The notes below the pieces were generated by a model. The model was given only the letters and a program-made list of their open reading frames with translations. It did not search any database and was not told the DNA's origin. From Bacteroidales bacterium (GTDB lineage: Bacteria > Bacteroidota > Bacteroidia > Bacteroidales > WCHB1-69), in the NCBI GenBank assembly GCA_016285085.1, contig JAEEQA010000009.1, positions 1-47,383 on the forward strand: a stretch of 47,383 bases of DNA. The letters run 5' to 3'. Shown here in pieces: positions 8,278-18,835 of this stretch. Each line of letters begins with the position of its first letter. Positions within the stretch are counted from its first letter, which is position 1. Position numbers and translations under genes: made by a program.

Positions 8278-9183
8278 TTATCGTACTCTTATTTTTTGGC
8301 CTAATTGAAGCGTTGCGTTTTCGTCAATGTTGTTCAAACGGCATATTTTTTCTACCGTTGTGTGGTTGTTGAGGGCGATGCGGTATAAAGTATCGCCTTG
8401 TTTCACAATGTGATAGTCGCCATTGGCCGGCGCGGTTGGTTTAGCGGGCTCGGTCGTGGCCTGCGGTTTTTTGTTCTCCGGTTCGAGAGTGGGCGTGACG
8501 GCGTTCTCCTCCGGGTACTCCTCTTCCATATGAAGATCCGACTTGGTAAGGACGAGGATGTTGCTGATCAGTTCCTCCTCGTCGAAGTCGATCATTTTGG
8601 AGGGGTCGAAGTGGGTGTAAAGGAAACGTGTTTCAAAGTGCAGGTGCTCCGTGGAGGCACGGCCGGTGCGTCCCGCCAAGCCGACCAACTGTCCTGATTT
8701 CACGATTTCGCCCCGCCCGACACATACAGAGTCCAGATGGGCGTAAAGGGTTTCCAGGGCATTGTAATGCCGCACCACCACCACTTTCCCGTAACTCGGC
8801 GAGTTCTTGACCAAGCGGACCACGCCGTCGAAACAGCAGCGGACAGGTGCCCCCAACGACAGTTTGAGGTCTATGCCCGTGTGCATTTTGCCGCTGCGCG
8901 TCCCATATTTCGACAGCACCTTTTCCGGCTCGCACGGCATTGCAAAGGGAGTGTTGCTTGCGTCAACCAATATGATTTTCAGGTCGTTGTTGTTTCCGAA
9001 AGGCAGCGGCAATTCGCGTCCCACTACATACTCGGCGCTCCAGTCCTGAACGTACAGGTTGTTTGCGGGAATCTCGTAATCCTCCCGGATGAAATTGGCA
9101 CTGTCGGTGCTACCTCCGTTTTGTGCAAATAATTGAATGCCAATGAGAAGAGCCAGCAATAGCAGAAAAGCGACTTTTTTCAT
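8278..9183 (-). CDS. M23 family metallopeptidase with C-terminal LysM domain
   Basis: [22 protein letters not shown]-terminal [30 protein letters not shown]. Confidence 0.93.
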   Translation of the reverse strand: MKKVAFLLLLALLIGIQLFAQNGGSTDSANFIREDYEIPANNLYVQDWSAEYVVGRELPLPFGNNNDLKIILVDASNTPFAMPCEPEKVLSKYGTRSGKMHTGIDLKLSLGAPVRCCFDGVVRLVKNSPSYGKVVVVRHYNALETLYAHLDSVCVGRGEIVKSGQLVGLAGRTGRASTEHLHFETRFLYTHFDPSKMIDFDEEELISNILVLTKSDLHMEEEYPEENAVTPTLEPENKKPQATTEPAKPTAPANGDYHIVKQGDTLYRIALNNHTTVEKICRLNNIDENATLQLGQKIRVR

Positions 9184-9650
9184 AATACATTGATGATTTT
9201 GGTGGAAGAATAGCCGTCCACAAAAGGAATGGTGAGGACTTTTCCGCCGTTTTTCTGGACAAAGTCGGCACCGACGATATCTTCGATTTTGTAGTCACCG
9301 CCTTTGACGAGAATGTCGGGTCTCACCTGCTCTATCAAATTTTTGGGAGTATCTTCTTCAAAAAGAATAATATAGTCAATAAACGAAAGTGCAGCTAATA
9401 CGAGGGCGCGGTCGTTTTCGTTGTTGATGGGTCGGCTTTCGCCTTTGAGCCGTCTCACAGAGGCATCGCTGTTGAGTCCCACCACAAGGCAGTCGCCGAG
9501 GTCGCGGGCTGCTGCCAAATAGGTGACGTGTCCGCGGTGCAGCACGTCGAAACAGCCGTTGGTAAAAACGACATTATGGTTCTCTTTGCGAACCTTCGCC
9601 CACTGCGCAATCGTAATGATTTTTGATTCTATTGATTGAATAATGGACAT
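9180..9650 (-). CDS. rfaE2: D-glycero-beta-D-manno-heptose 1-phosphate adenylyltransferase
   Basis: [27 protein letters not shown]...[13 protein letters not shown]...[10 protein letters not shown]. Confidence 0.92.
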   Translation of the reverse strand: MSIIQSIESKIITIAQWAKVRKENHNVVFTNGCFDVLHRGHVTYLAAARDLGDCLVVGLNSDASVRRLKGESRPINNENDRALVLAALSFIDYIILFEEDTPKNLIEQVRPDILVKGGDYKIEDIVGADFVQKNGGKVLTIPFVDGYSSTKIINVL

Positions 9651-9655
9651 TTGCG

Positions 9656-10696
9656 TTATTCTTTCCGTTTGACAAAAGAGGTCGCGATCATGGAGAAGAT
9701 GCCGAGCACGAGCACTTGCAGGGTCTGCACGCCCCAGCCAATCCAGCCGGCAGCAAGTCCCGCGCTGTAGTCCACGCCGAACAGGACAAGTGTCGCCGCC
9801 ACAATCAGAGGATATGCCCCGATGCCGCCGGGACCGATGAGGAAGCCAAGATTGCCGAGGGCAAACACGGTGAACATTACGGTGAAACTCATACCCGCCA
9901 GAAAGTCAAAGGCCTGGAAACAGAACACGGTTTCCAATATCCATAGAATCCAGATGGATACGGTATAAACAATGAATAAACCGGGATTCTTCAGGTCCTT
10001 GATGGATACAAGCCCTTGCCAGATTCCAACAAAAAAGTTTTTGATTTTGACGAAAAAGTTGATTTTCGACCACCATTTTTTTGTCAATATTGCCACAATG
10101 ATAAAGGCGATGATGGCTCCGAGGAGGATGAACATCGTGTAGTTGTGAACCATGTCGGAGAATTTGGCGCTCATGCCTTCCCGCAGGGTGACATCGCCGA
10201 CTTTGATGGCGTCAAGCAGCCCCGTGTTGATGACGAACGCACTGAGAAACACGAGGATAAGGCAGATGAGGTCCACCGCCCGTTCCGTCACCACGGTTCC
10301 CAAAGACTTCTCGAAGGGGACTTTCTCATACCTTTGCAAGAAGGTGCAACGCAGCACTTCACCCAGGCGGGGAAATGCGTAGTTGGCGAGGTACATCACC
10401 ATCACAGAGTAGAAAACCATGCTTGTCCGCGTTTCGTAGCCGAGCGGCTGGAGAAGCTGTCGGTTCCGGAGCGCGCGGATGTAGTTGGAAATCGCTGCCA
10501 CCAAGAAAGCGAGGAAGAGGAAAACCCACGCCGAACCGCGGGTCACCTGCGCCGCGCTTTCTTTCAGATTCTCCACATCATCAGGGGACAATTTTCTGAC
10601 TGACAGCCAGATAAAGAAAGCACCGATTCCAAAGAAAAGAATGAATTTAAGTACCTTTTTGGCGATTTCGCCGAACTTATTGGTTGTGGTTTCCAT
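9656..10696 (-). CDS. Lysylphosphatidylglycerol synthase TM-domain / YbhN-like flippase-type membrane protein
   Basis: Multi-TM protein with [30 protein letters not shown] and [20 protein letters not shown] motifs. Confidence 0.85.
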   Translation of the reverse strand: METTTNKFGEIAKKVLKFILFFGIGAFFIWLSVRKLSPDDVENLKESAAQVTRGSAWVFLFLAFLVAAISNYIRALRNRQLLQPLGYETRTSMVFYSVMVMYLANYAFPRLGEVLRCTFLQRYEKVPFEKSLGTVVTERAVDLICLILVFLSAFVINTGLLDAIKVGDVTLREGMSAKFSDMVHNYTMFILLGAIIAFIIVAILTKKWWSKINFFVKIKNFFVGIWQGLVSIKDLKNPGLFIVYTVSIWILWILETVFCFQAFDFLAGMSFTVMFTVFALGNLGFLIGPGGIGAYPLIVAATLVLFGVDYSAGLAAGWIGWGVQTLQVLVLGIFSMIATSFVKRKE

Positions 10697-10729
10697 TTGC
10701 TAAAAATAAGTCGGCAAAGGTACGATTTT

Positions 10730-11677
10730 TTACCGCATAATTGTCAGTGTGCCGGTGCGTGTTTCGTCAATTCCGTGCAGGGTGTAAACGAACTGGTAGA
10801 AATAGGTGCCGTCGGGGAGGTTCGGTGCACCCCAGTCGTTCTTGTAGTTGACGGTCTGGAACACGATGGTGCCGCTGCTATTCCTGATAATGAGCCGGTT
10901 GCGCTCGGTTTGGTCGATTCCTTTGATGATGAAGACATCGTTGTAGCCGTCGCCGTTGGGGGTGATGATGTTGGGAATGACGAGTGTCACCGGCGGCGTG
11001 AAGTCGATATTGCTGAGGTTTTCAGCCTCCTCCAGGACGGGGTCGGAAAGGTCGGTGAGGGGAGAGGTTTGGGCTGGTTTGTTCTCCTTCGCGGGTTTGG
11101 GATCTGTTTTGGGGGTGGACGTTGCTGCGGAAGGCTTCGCAGGTGCGGTGGAGGCCGTGGCTTGCGGAGCGGGCGGGGTGGCGGGAGCGGGTGTCACTAT
11201 GGTTTCCGCAACCTTCGGGGCGGGGACTGAGGAGGTCGGAAGGTCGTCAGTGGCTGCGGCGGGACTTCCGTTGGCAGCGGCTTCGGACGGCCGGGAGGTT
11301 GCGGGCGTACCCTTGATTCCGGCGGGTTGGGGCTCTTCTGTGACTTCCGTCACCTCCGCCACGAGGTCGTCCGTGTGGACGGAATCGGACAGGACAATCC
11401 GGTTCTCAATATTCTGTTGGGCCGGGGTCGGAACAACGGTGTCGGATTTGGAGAGCGACAAGATGACGGCAGTGGTGGCGATGGCGGCGGCGCCGACGGC
11501 CCCGATGATGACTTTGGCCGCCGTCGAGAGTGCGTGACCTGCAACTTTTGTGGCTGTGGCGGCCGTGCCCGCTGCACCTGAAGCGGCGGCGAGGTTACCC
11601 TCAATCGCCTCCCAGCAGTGTGCCGATGGGGTCACTTCCACATTTTCCAGTAACTGTTTAATCTCTTCGTCTCTCAT
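10730..11677 (-). CDS. Putative anti-sigma-like membrane protein with C-terminal gliding-motility/T9SS type B (CHU_C) domain
   Basis: Short N-terminal cytoplasmic segment, one TM (VIIGAVGAAAIATTAVILSL), ~130 aa Pro/Ala/Thr linker, then IITPNGDGYNDVFIIKG...NDWGAPNLPDGTYFYQFVYT. Confidence 0.8.
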   Translation of the reverse strand: MRDEEIKQLLENVEVTPSAHCWEAIEGNLAAASGAAGTAATATKVAGHALSTAAKVIIGAVGAAAIATTAVILSLSKSDTVVPTPAQQNIENRIVLSDSVHTDDLVAEVTEVTEEPQPAGIKGTPATSRPSEAAANGSPAAATDDLPTSSVPAPKVAETIVTPAPATPPAPQATASTAPAKPSAATSTPKTDPKPAKENKPAQTSPLTDLSDPVLEEAENLSNIDFTPPVTLVIPNIITPNGDGYNDVFIIKGIDQTERNRLIIRNSSGTIVFQTVNYKNDWGAPNLPDGTYFYQFVYTLHGIDETRTGTLTIMR

Positions 11678-11695
11678 TTTTTTATGGGTGAAAAA

Positions 11696-12229
11696 TCACC
11701 GTTTTATTCTTTCTTTCAACCAGTTGCGGGCCCTTGTCAGTTGCGATCGCGAGGTGCTTTCCTGAATGTCGAGCATTTCGCCGATCTCTTGGTGTGAGTA
11801 CCCTTCGACCACCGCGAGGTTGAAGATGACGCGGTAGGTTTCGGGCATCCGTTGGATGAGTGCCAGCAGCTCTTTCTCCTGTATGTGGTCCGAGGGCAGT
11901 TCGTTTGTGCTTCGGAGTTCGTTTTCGGCATCGTCGAGCGGCAGCGCGTTGTGGTGCTTGTGGTGCATCCGGAAATGGCTGATGGCCGCGTTCACCATAA
12001 TCCGTCGCATCCATGTGGCGAGGCTGCTGTCGAAGCGGAAGTTTTGCAGGTTGGAGAATATTTTCGTAAACCCCTCTATCAGAATGTCTTCTCCCTCTTC
12101 TCGCGAATTGGCATACCTCATGCACAACCCCATCATTTGCGATGAGTAGGTGTCGTAGAGTTGCCTTTGGGCGTTCTTGTCGTTTCCCAGGCACTTTTCG
12201 ACAAGTTCTTTCTCATCCATTGGTTTCAC
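11696..12229 (-). CDS. RNA polymerase ECF sigma factor (sigma-70 family)
   Basis: MGLCMRYANSREEGEDILIEGFTKIF (region 2); YRVIFNLAVVEGYSHQEIGEMLDIQESTSRSQLTRARNWLKE (region 4). Confidence 0.93.
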   Translation of the reverse strand: MKPMDEKELVEKCLGNDKNAQRQLYDTYSSQMMGLCMRYANSREEGEDILIEGFTKIFSNLQNFRFDSSLATWMRRIMVNAAISHFRMHHKHHNALPLDDAENELRSTNELPSDHIQEKELLALIQRMPETYRVIFNLAVVEGYSHQEIGEMLDIQESTSRSQLTRARNWLKERIKR

Positions 12230-12268
12230 AGAGGGGCTAGACGCAGGAAAATCGGAAATGTTGCAAAA

Positions 12269-13234
12269 TTATTTTACAGATTTTACAATAGCCTCTACCT
12301 GACGGAGATAGTTGCGCTTTGGCTCATTGGGGGCGTACACAAAACCGTCCACGCTGATGCACTTGTTCTGGGCGTTCACGTATGAAAAATGGTAGAAGGG
12401 GCCACCCATATAGTCGTTTTCAGTTTCCCAAAGGCCGCGCATCTCCATCCCGATTTTGCTGCCGAGTTGCATCGGTTGCGCGTCGGGAAGGTCGGCCAGT
12501 CGGGTGACAACGGGATGGACCGTCTCTTTCTCGCCTTCAATGAACTTGCGGCAGAAATTGTTGCGGTCGTTGATCATGCTTTCGCGTGTGATGACAGTGC
12601 TGTCGGAGCGGTAGATCATAACGAAGCGGTCGTTGACAGCCGTGCGGTAGGCAATCCAAAGGAAGTCGTCGCCTTCACGGGCCACACTGTAGTCTTTGGG
12701 TACAGTCAGCAGAATTCCGAATTTGTCCTTGATGCGGCGTTGCAGTTCCACGTTGAGGATGGTTTCGTATGCCGCTTGTATTTTCCGTATGTCATTTTCG
12801 TACAAGGCAGTGCGGATTTCCATCTGCTGGTCCACAAAACTTTGGAAGCAGCTGTTGATATCCTTTCCCCTCACTTCGACATAAATCTGCGGATTGGCAT
12901 AGACACCTTTTGATATGTCACAGGTGGCGGAATCGTCCTGTGTGATTTCAAAACGGACGATATTGTGGTGGCGCTGCTTGTCGGCTTGGAAAAACTGCTC
13001 GTCCAGAAGCAGCACGTCGAACATCGGCTCATCCTGGTTAAGGCAGGGCTGCGGCACGCTCAGCAGTTTGCGTACGCTGTCCTGGATTTCCTGGGGCCAG
13101 ACATCTTTGTCCATAATGACCAACACCTCGTTGGCGATGCCTACGGAGGCGTTGTCCACTTTCACGGTGAACGCTTTTTTGCACGATGTCATCACTGCAA
13201 TGGCGGCGATGCATAAAACCAATATTTTTTTCAT
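12269..13234 (-). CDS. DUF4837 family lipoprotein
   Basis: Lipobox MTSCKK; VLVIMDKDVWPQEIQDSVRKLLSVPQPCLNQDEPMFDV; GLWETENDYMGGPF. Confidence 0.85.
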   Translation of the reverse strand: MKKILVLCIAAIAVMTSCKKAFTVKVDNASVGIANEVLVIMDKDVWPQEIQDSVRKLLSVPQPCLNQDEPMFDVLLLDEQFFQADKQRHHNIVRFEITQDDSATCDISKGVYANPQIYVEVRGKDINSCFQSFVDQQMEIRTALYENDIRKIQAAYETILNVELQRRIKDKFGILLTVPKDYSVAREGDDFLWIAYRTAVNDRFVMIYRSDSTVITRESMINDRNNFCRKFIEGEKETVHPVVTRLADLPDAQPMQLGSKIGMEMRGLWETENDYMGGPFYHFSYVNAQNKCISVDGFVYAPNEPKRNYLRQVEAIVKSVK

Positions 13235-13341
13235 AACATTAAATTTTTGAGTTTAATAAAATATGTTTGGTATGGATGTTGCTTCTTTGAGATTCGCTAC
13301 CGTATGTCGCTACTGATTTCTGATTCCTAATTTCTAAATCC

Positions 13342-14196
13342 TTATTCCTCACTCCTGTTTTTTATGAATTTCGCTGCGGTCCATTCGTTTTTCACCTTGT
13401 TGGAAACGAATTCCAGACCGAGACTGGCGGCTTTTTCTTTGATGATGTTGAGGTCGTTGCCCTGGTAGAAACCGCTGAAGAAGATGCAGGAGCCGCTGTG
13501 CATGGACTTGGCATAAAGGTGCATGTCGTTGAGCAGGATGTTCCGGTTGATGTTGGCGATGATGACATCGAAGACCTGCTCGCCGATGGCGTTGGCGTCT
13601 CCCAGCTTCACGGTGATGTCGTCGATGCCGTTGCGGGCATTGTTCTCGATGTTGTTTTCGTAGGCCCACGGGTCGTTGTCGATGGCGACGACGGGGCTGG
13701 CGCCGCGTTTGCGGGCAAGGATGGCCAAAACGCCTGTTCCGGAGCCCATGTCGAGCAACGATTTTCCGTTGAAGTCCTCTTCCAGAATGTATTCAATCAT
13801 CAGGGAGGTGGTTTCGTGGTGCGCCGTCCCGAACGACATCTTCGGTTCGATGATGATTTCGTATTCAACATCGGGCTTGGGTTCGTGGAACGGGGCACGG
13901 ATGTGGCAGCGACCGGCAATCGTCACCGGCTCGTAGCTGGCCTCCCATACCGCATTCCAGTCTTGCTCTTCAATACGGCTGATGTCGTATTTTACATCGG
14001 TGTCGAAGCCGTGGTTTTGAAGAAGTTGGTCAATGGTTGCGGCATCATAGAGTTCCTCTTTGATGTAGGCGAGCAGGATGTTTTCGAACTCGCCTTCCAT
14101 AAAGCTGTCGCAGCCCGCATCGGCGAGGAGGGAGGTGAAGACGTCCTTCCACGGTTCCGCTTGTGCTAAGGTCAGTTTGATTTCAATGAAAGCCAT
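13342..14196 (-). CDS. prmA: Ribosomal protein L11 methyltransferase
   Basis: FGTAHHETTSLMIEYI, LLDMGSGTGVLAILARKRGA, ANINRNILL. Confidence 0.93.
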   Translation of the reverse strand: MAFIEIKLTLAQAEPWKDVFTSLLADAGCDSFMEGEFENILLAYIKEELYDAATIDQLLQNHGFDTDVKYDISRIEEQDWNAVWEASYEPVTIAGRCHIRAPFHEPKPDVEYEIIIEPKMSFGTAHHETTSLMIEYILEEDFNGKSLLDMGSGTGVLAILARKRGASPVVAIDNDPWAYENNIENNARNGIDDITVKLGDANAIGEQVFDVIIANINRNILLNDMHLYAKSMHSGSCIFFSGFYQGNDLNIIKEKAASLGLEFVSNKVKNEWTAAKFIKNRSEE

Positions 14197-14271
14197 ACGT
14201 TATCTATTAAAAAGCGCGTGTCGAAGCCGAAGCTCGCGGGCACGCGCGTTGTTCTTGAATGAAGTTCTGCT

Positions 14272-16134
14272 CTATTCTTCTTGTTCAAATTCGCCCTTGG
14301 CGGAGAACCAGAGGTATTTGGAGTATTTGCTCTTGTTCGGGATGATGATCAGTTTGTAGTGGTTCTCGTTGTCCTTCTTGACGGAGAAGTAGTTGACCAA
14401 CTCATACTTCCCGTAGGTGGATTTGAGATAGCTCTCGATTTCAGGAATCACTTTGGTCGGATCGAGGAAGTAGAGGTCTTCAAGGAGGCGGCCGTCGGGT
14501 GAGAAGATGCACATCTCTTTTCCTTTGGTGCCGGTGAACTGCACGTCGAAGTTCTCGTTTTCGTCCTCATCCCAGACGGGGTTGTCCACGCGCGGGAATT
14601 TGGCTTTGAAGGCGTTGAGCACCACTTCGGGAACCTCGATTTCGTCGTAGTCGCCGTAGGATTTCACGGTTTTCTTGCCGTCGCTCATCTCTTTTTTCAG
14701 GAATTTTCCGCTCTTGTCGAAGAAGAGGGTGATGTAGCTGGTGCCGCCGGAGGTGATTTCCACGCGGTAGATTTCGCCAAGGTCGGCATCCTCTTCGGTG
14801 TCGGCCTCACGGATCTTGTAAGGCGGGTAGTTGGAGGCGACATACGACTTGATGGCGGCGGGGAGCTCGTCGATGGCGGCTTGGATGTCCTCCTGCGACG
14901 GCTCCGTGTTGGTGAAGAGGTCGGGATCGTTGAACGGGTCCTCGAAGTTGGGATCCACGGTGCGGATCATCTTGCGGGTCTTTTCGTCGAACCAGATGCC
15001 GGTGGGCAGTTTCTTCTTGTAGTTCTTCTTTTCGTAGAATTCAACGTAAACCTTGTTCTTCTTGTCGGCGCGGAGTTCCTTGAACGCCTTGATGAACTTG
15101 TAGCCTTTGTAGTAGGTCTCAATGTGCTTGACCATGGCGCTGGTGATGCGCTCCTGGAGCATGTAGGAGTAGGTTTTCTTCCATGCGCCTTTCTTGGAAA
15201 TATAGACTTCCACGGGGAGGTCACGCACAACGCATTTGCCGACGTAGGTCTCGCCGACGAGGAACCACTGGGTGTTTTCGGGTTTGGTGGCTTTCTTTTT
15301 GAACATCTTTTGGACGGTCATGGGAACCTTGTTTTCGGCGATGGCGTATTTTGCCCACGGGTCGAAGGGCTCGGCGGCTTCGCCTTTGCCTTTTTTCTCT
15401 TTCTTGGGCTTGTCGGCCTTTGCGGCGGGTTCGTCTTTTTCTGCCTTGCCCTTCTCGGCCTTTACGGGTCTTTCGGCGACGGCGGGCTGGTCGTTCTTCA
15501 CGACCTCGATACGCTGCGGCTGGGCCGGTTCGCTGGCAACGGGTTCATTCCGGGCCTCATTTCTGGCGTCGTTCTTGCCCTCGTTCTTGGAGGATTCGGC
15601 TTTGGCCGGTTTCTGGGCGGCGGCGGGCTGGGTCGGGGTGTCTGTGCGGAGGGTGAAACCTTCGGGATCCTCACGTTTCGTGAGATTGCCGACGTAGTCG
15701 AATGTGAGGATGGAGGGAGCATCTTTGCCGCCCACTTCCGGGAATCGCACTTCCAGGTAGTAGTGGGTGTTCACCTTGGGCATCTCACGAAGGTTGCAGA
15801 CGGAAATTTCATAATTCGGATAGTTTTCCGTGACATATTTGGAGATGCTGAGCGGAATTTCGGAGGTGGGGATGTCGTAGGTCGTTTTGAGCCATGTCCC
15901 GTCATTCTTGAAATAGGCTTTACCGATGGATCCGTCATCCTTGAAGTTGGCGACATATTGGTTGTCTTCCAGTATCCATGAGGAGATTTTTGCGCTGGGA
16001 TACTCGGAAGTGAAGGACTGGCTCACATCGCCGGGAACGTCGTCAGTCTTGAGTTTCTGTGCATTTAGCGTGGATGAAAAACTAAAAGCGAGTTGCAAAG
16101 TGACTGCAATCAGAATAAAACGGAATATTTTCAT
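14272..16134 (-). CDS. Secreted protein with multiple PepSY-like (BLIP-like) modules and a Lys/Glu/Ala/Pro-rich linker
   Basis: Signal peptide; repeated pattern of helix (YVxxNYPxYxI), strands and FDxxGxxL in several modules. Confidence 0.65.
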   Translation of the reverse strand: MKIFRFILIAVTLQLAFSFSSTLNAQKLKTDDVPGDVSQSFTSEYPSAKISSWILEDNQYVANFKDDGSIGKAYFKNDGTWLKTTYDIPTSEIPLSISKYVTENYPNYEISVCNLREMPKVNTHYYLEVRFPEVGGKDAPSILTFDYVGNLTKREDPEGFTLRTDTPTQPAAAQKPAKAESSKNEGKNDARNEARNEPVASEPAQPQRIEVVKNDQPAVAERPVKAEKGKAEKDEPAAKADKPKKEKKGKGEAAEPFDPWAKYAIAENKVPMTVQKMFKKKATKPENTQWFLVGETYVGKCVVRDLPVEVYISKKGAWKKTYSYMLQERITSAMVKHIETYYKGYKFIKAFKELRADKKNKVYVEFYEKKNYKKKLPTGIWFDEKTRKMIRTVDPNFEDPFNDPDLFTNTEPSQEDIQAAIDELPAAIKSYVASNYPPYKIREADTEEDADLGEIYRVEITSGGTSYITLFFDKSGKFLKKEMSDGKKTVKSYGDYDEIEVPEVVLNAFKAKFPRVDNPVWDEDENENFDVQFTGTKGKEMCIFSPDGRLLEDLYFLDPTKVIPEIESYLKSTYGKYELVNYFSVKKDNENHYKLIIIPNKSKYSKYLWFSAKGEFEQEE

Positions 16135-16259
16135 ACTATTGAATTTTATTCAAAAAAACGAGCCGCAAAAATAGCAATTTTTTTTGAATCGTCGTTTTTT
16201 TCGTTGGGCAAAAAAAAAGAGGTTCGGAAGAACCTCTTTTTTTATAATGGTTGAAAGGA

Positions 16260-18719
16260 TTATTCCACGATGAATTTGTGGACGCTGGAGCCCTGCTTGC
16301 CCTCGATGCTGAGGAGGTAGAGGCCCTTGGAGAGGTTGCTGACATTGATAGTGTGCAGCATTTCGCCACCGAGGTTCTCGACGCTTTCGGTGGAGAGGGT
16401 GCGTCCGGTCATATCGGAAATGCGGAAAGTGAGCTGTCCGGCCTCTTCAGCGGTCAGCAGGACGTTCATGGTGCTGCTGGCGGGGTTCGGGAAGATGCTC
16501 AGGTCGCTGATTCCGTTTTCTTTCACATCAGTGACAATCTGATAGGTGAGCTCGAAACCGGTTCCTTCGATGTAGTTATCGGTCATGAAGTGGATTCTGA
16601 TTCTGCTGGAATGGGCTACGAACACGTCTTCTTCCGGCCAGTTGTACATATCGATGCGTTTCAGGAGCTCGTATCTTTGGAGACCTTGATATTCATAGAT
16701 GTCCACATAGTCGCCCATACCGAGGTCGATTTTCGGATAGGAGAAGAAAGTCGTGTTGCTGTTGTCGATTTTCCATTTGCAGATCTTGTCTGCGATATAC
16801 ATCTCATCGGAGGAAACTTCGCTGGATCCCTTGTCGGAGATGGTGCCGCTGCCGCTGAGGGTAACGTACTCGTCACTGCAGTAGGCTTCGCCGGTTGTAG
16901 CGCTGTATTCAAGGACAAAGCCTCTGTCAACGACTTCATTGTCATCAGAGATGAAGCGGATGGTCACGCTGTCGGCGTCGATGGTGAATGTTCCGGGGGC
17001 AGTGGTGCCGGAAACGCGTCTTTCCTCGTTGTCCAAATTGCCGTTCTTGTAGAAAATGACGACATCGTGGTCAGCTTCGGTGGCGAGGCGTGCGAACGTG
17101 AAGGTGTATCGGGTTGCTCCGTTGGCAGCAATGGTCCAGGTGCGGTTCGTGGCCGGTTCGTAATAGAGGTTGCCTGCACCGTCGCTGATGGTGCCTCGTG
17201 TTGCGGAAATCCGTTTGTCGCCCGAAGTCTCTTTGGGCTGTTGGTTCGCGGGATAGACCCCGATCATCGCCGCTTCGTATCGCGTGTATCCTCCAATGTG
17301 TCCACTGCCGTTGAGGGCGTAGTAACCATCACTGGATCCACCCCAGCCCCAGTTCACGTGCATCATCGTGTTGACGTAAGCCGTGTCGTAGGTGTAGGTG
17401 GTCAGACTGTCGGTATGGGTGTAATAATAAGTGGTGTCGTAGTTGACGAAGGTGTAGATTTGGGTGGTGTCGTAGCCATAGGTGTAGGTAGTGTCGTAGG
17501 TGAAATAGTAGGTGGTGTCGTTGAGAGCGGTGTCAATGTCGAGAATATGTGCCACGGAATCGATGTTGGTGGAAAGGATCAGCGTGTCGATGTCATATTC
17601 ATAGGTAGTGATGGTGTCGATGCGGTCGATGTTCTCGATGGTGTCACCATAGTGGGTGGTACGGTTGACGTCGTTTACAACCTGATAGCCGTCAAGGACG
17701 AAAGCGTGGCCGCCGTCGCTGTCAGCACCGGAATAGTAAATGGGGCGTAAAGCTGCCAGCTCCTTCTTGAGTGTGTCGGCCCATTTTGCATTGGAGAATT
17801 CGCTACGGTCGTACATTTGGGCGCTGCGGTTGTATTTCCAATAATCTTTCAGGGAGGTGAGAGCGTTGGCGGACTGGGCAGAGGAGCCGCTCGGACCGTA
17901 TTCCATATGGACGGAGATGCCGGCGTGCCACATCAATTTGGAAACCTCACCTGTGTAGAAGCTGAGGGTGTTGGGCATGGCATCAAATTCATGCAAGGTG
18001 TTGAAATTCTGAACCTGCCACGGATAGGTGATGGTATCGGTGGGATTGTTGTCCGCGTCAAGTTCGTAGTGGATGGGCTGGTAGCCGATGCCACCGGTGC
18101 CATATTCCGGATAACGGTAATAGAACATCACTTGGGTCATTGCTGTGGCCACACAACCTACCGGTACATGGTTGTCGCAGTCAAGGTTGGCCTGATACTG
18201 GGTGGCATCCGGCTGCGCGGGGCAAAGGTAGTTGAAGTATTTGCCCTGGTTCCATTTCGAGGTGACAAGAGGTTTCACTTCGTCGGAAATGAATTGACCG
18301 ATCACCTCTCTGGTTTGGTTCGCATTCAGTAACTTGTTCCAAGCCTTGAGAGCCTGGGCATTCACGATGTTCTTGGAGGCGATGATTTCATCGCGGTAGG
18401 AGTTCACCATGTAGTTGGGAACGTTCCTGTCGAAATTGTTGGTGACGGAATAGGCCAGGACCGGTTCCACCGCGTCATTGGCGGAAACAAGGATGAAGCC
18501 CTGTTCCCCGATGGCGAACTGATAATAGACGGGATCCCCGTTCTCGTCCAGCTCCGTGTGTTTGAGAACGATGTCGGAAGCGCTCACGTTCATCTCGGGA
18601 TATACGGCCTTGATGAAGTTCACGGAAACGGTTCTCGCATCGTTAACGGAAACGATGTTGCCTGCAAATCCGAGGGAGAACAGGCAGCACAAGAGTGCAA
18701 GTAAAAAGGTCTTTTTCAT
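16260..18719 (-). CDS. C10 family (streptopain-like) cysteine peptidase with T9SS type A sorting domain
   Basis: DNHVPVGCVATAMTQVMFYYRYP (Cys), GGHAFVLDGYQ (His), MHVNWGWGGSSDGYYAL; CTD SIFPNPASSTMNVLLTAEEAGQL...GLYLLSIEGKQGSSVHKFIVE. Confidence 0.94.
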   Translation of the reverse strand: MKKTFLLALLCCLFSLGFAGNIVSVNDARTVSVNFIKAVYPEMNVSASDIVLKHTELDENGDPVYYQFAIGEQGFILVSANDAVEPVLAYSVTNNFDRNVPNYMVNSYRDEIIASKNIVNAQALKAWNKLLNANQTREVIGQFISDEVKPLVTSKWNQGKYFNYLCPAQPDATQYQANLDCDNHVPVGCVATAMTQVMFYYRYPEYGTGGIGYQPIHYELDADNNPTDTITYPWQVQNFNTLHEFDAMPNTLSFYTGEVSKLMWHAGISVHMEYGPSGSSAQSANALTSLKDYWKYNRSAQMYDRSEFSNAKWADTLKKELAALRPIYYSGADSDGGHAFVLDGYQVVNDVNRTTHYGDTIENIDRIDTITTYEYDIDTLILSTNIDSVAHILDIDTALNDTTYYFTYDTTYTYGYDTTQIYTFVNYDTTYYYTHTDSLTTYTYDTAYVNTMMHVNWGWGGSSDGYYALNGSGHIGGYTRYEAAMIGVYPANQQPKETSGDKRISATRGTISDGAGNLYYEPATNRTWTIAANGATRYTFTFARLATEADHDVVIFYKNGNLDNEERRVSGTTAPGTFTIDADSVTIRFISDDNEVVDRGFVLEYSATTGEAYCSDEYVTLSGSGTISDKGSSEVSSDEMYIADKICKWKIDNSNTTFFSYPKIDLGMGDYVDIYEYQGLQRYELLKRIDMYNWPEEDVFVAHSSRIRIHFMTDNYIEGTGFELTYQIVTDVKENGISDLSIFPNPASSTMNVLLTAEEAGQLTFRISDMTGRTLSTESVENLGGEMLHTINVSNLSKGLYLLSIEGKQGSSVHKFIVE

Positions 18720-18835
18720 ATAACTATGATTTAAATTACTAATTGCAAATTAAGCGGGCAAAAATACAAAAATCTTGCGAATATTGGATTGTGTCTGATT
18801 ATTTTTTGAAAAATCCTGATTAAGAGATGTTTCAA

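Noticed and set aside
16251-17750. 499-aa plus-strand ORF opposite the C10 peptidase
   Set aside because: Antisense of a clear protease; Val/Gly-rich shadow composition.
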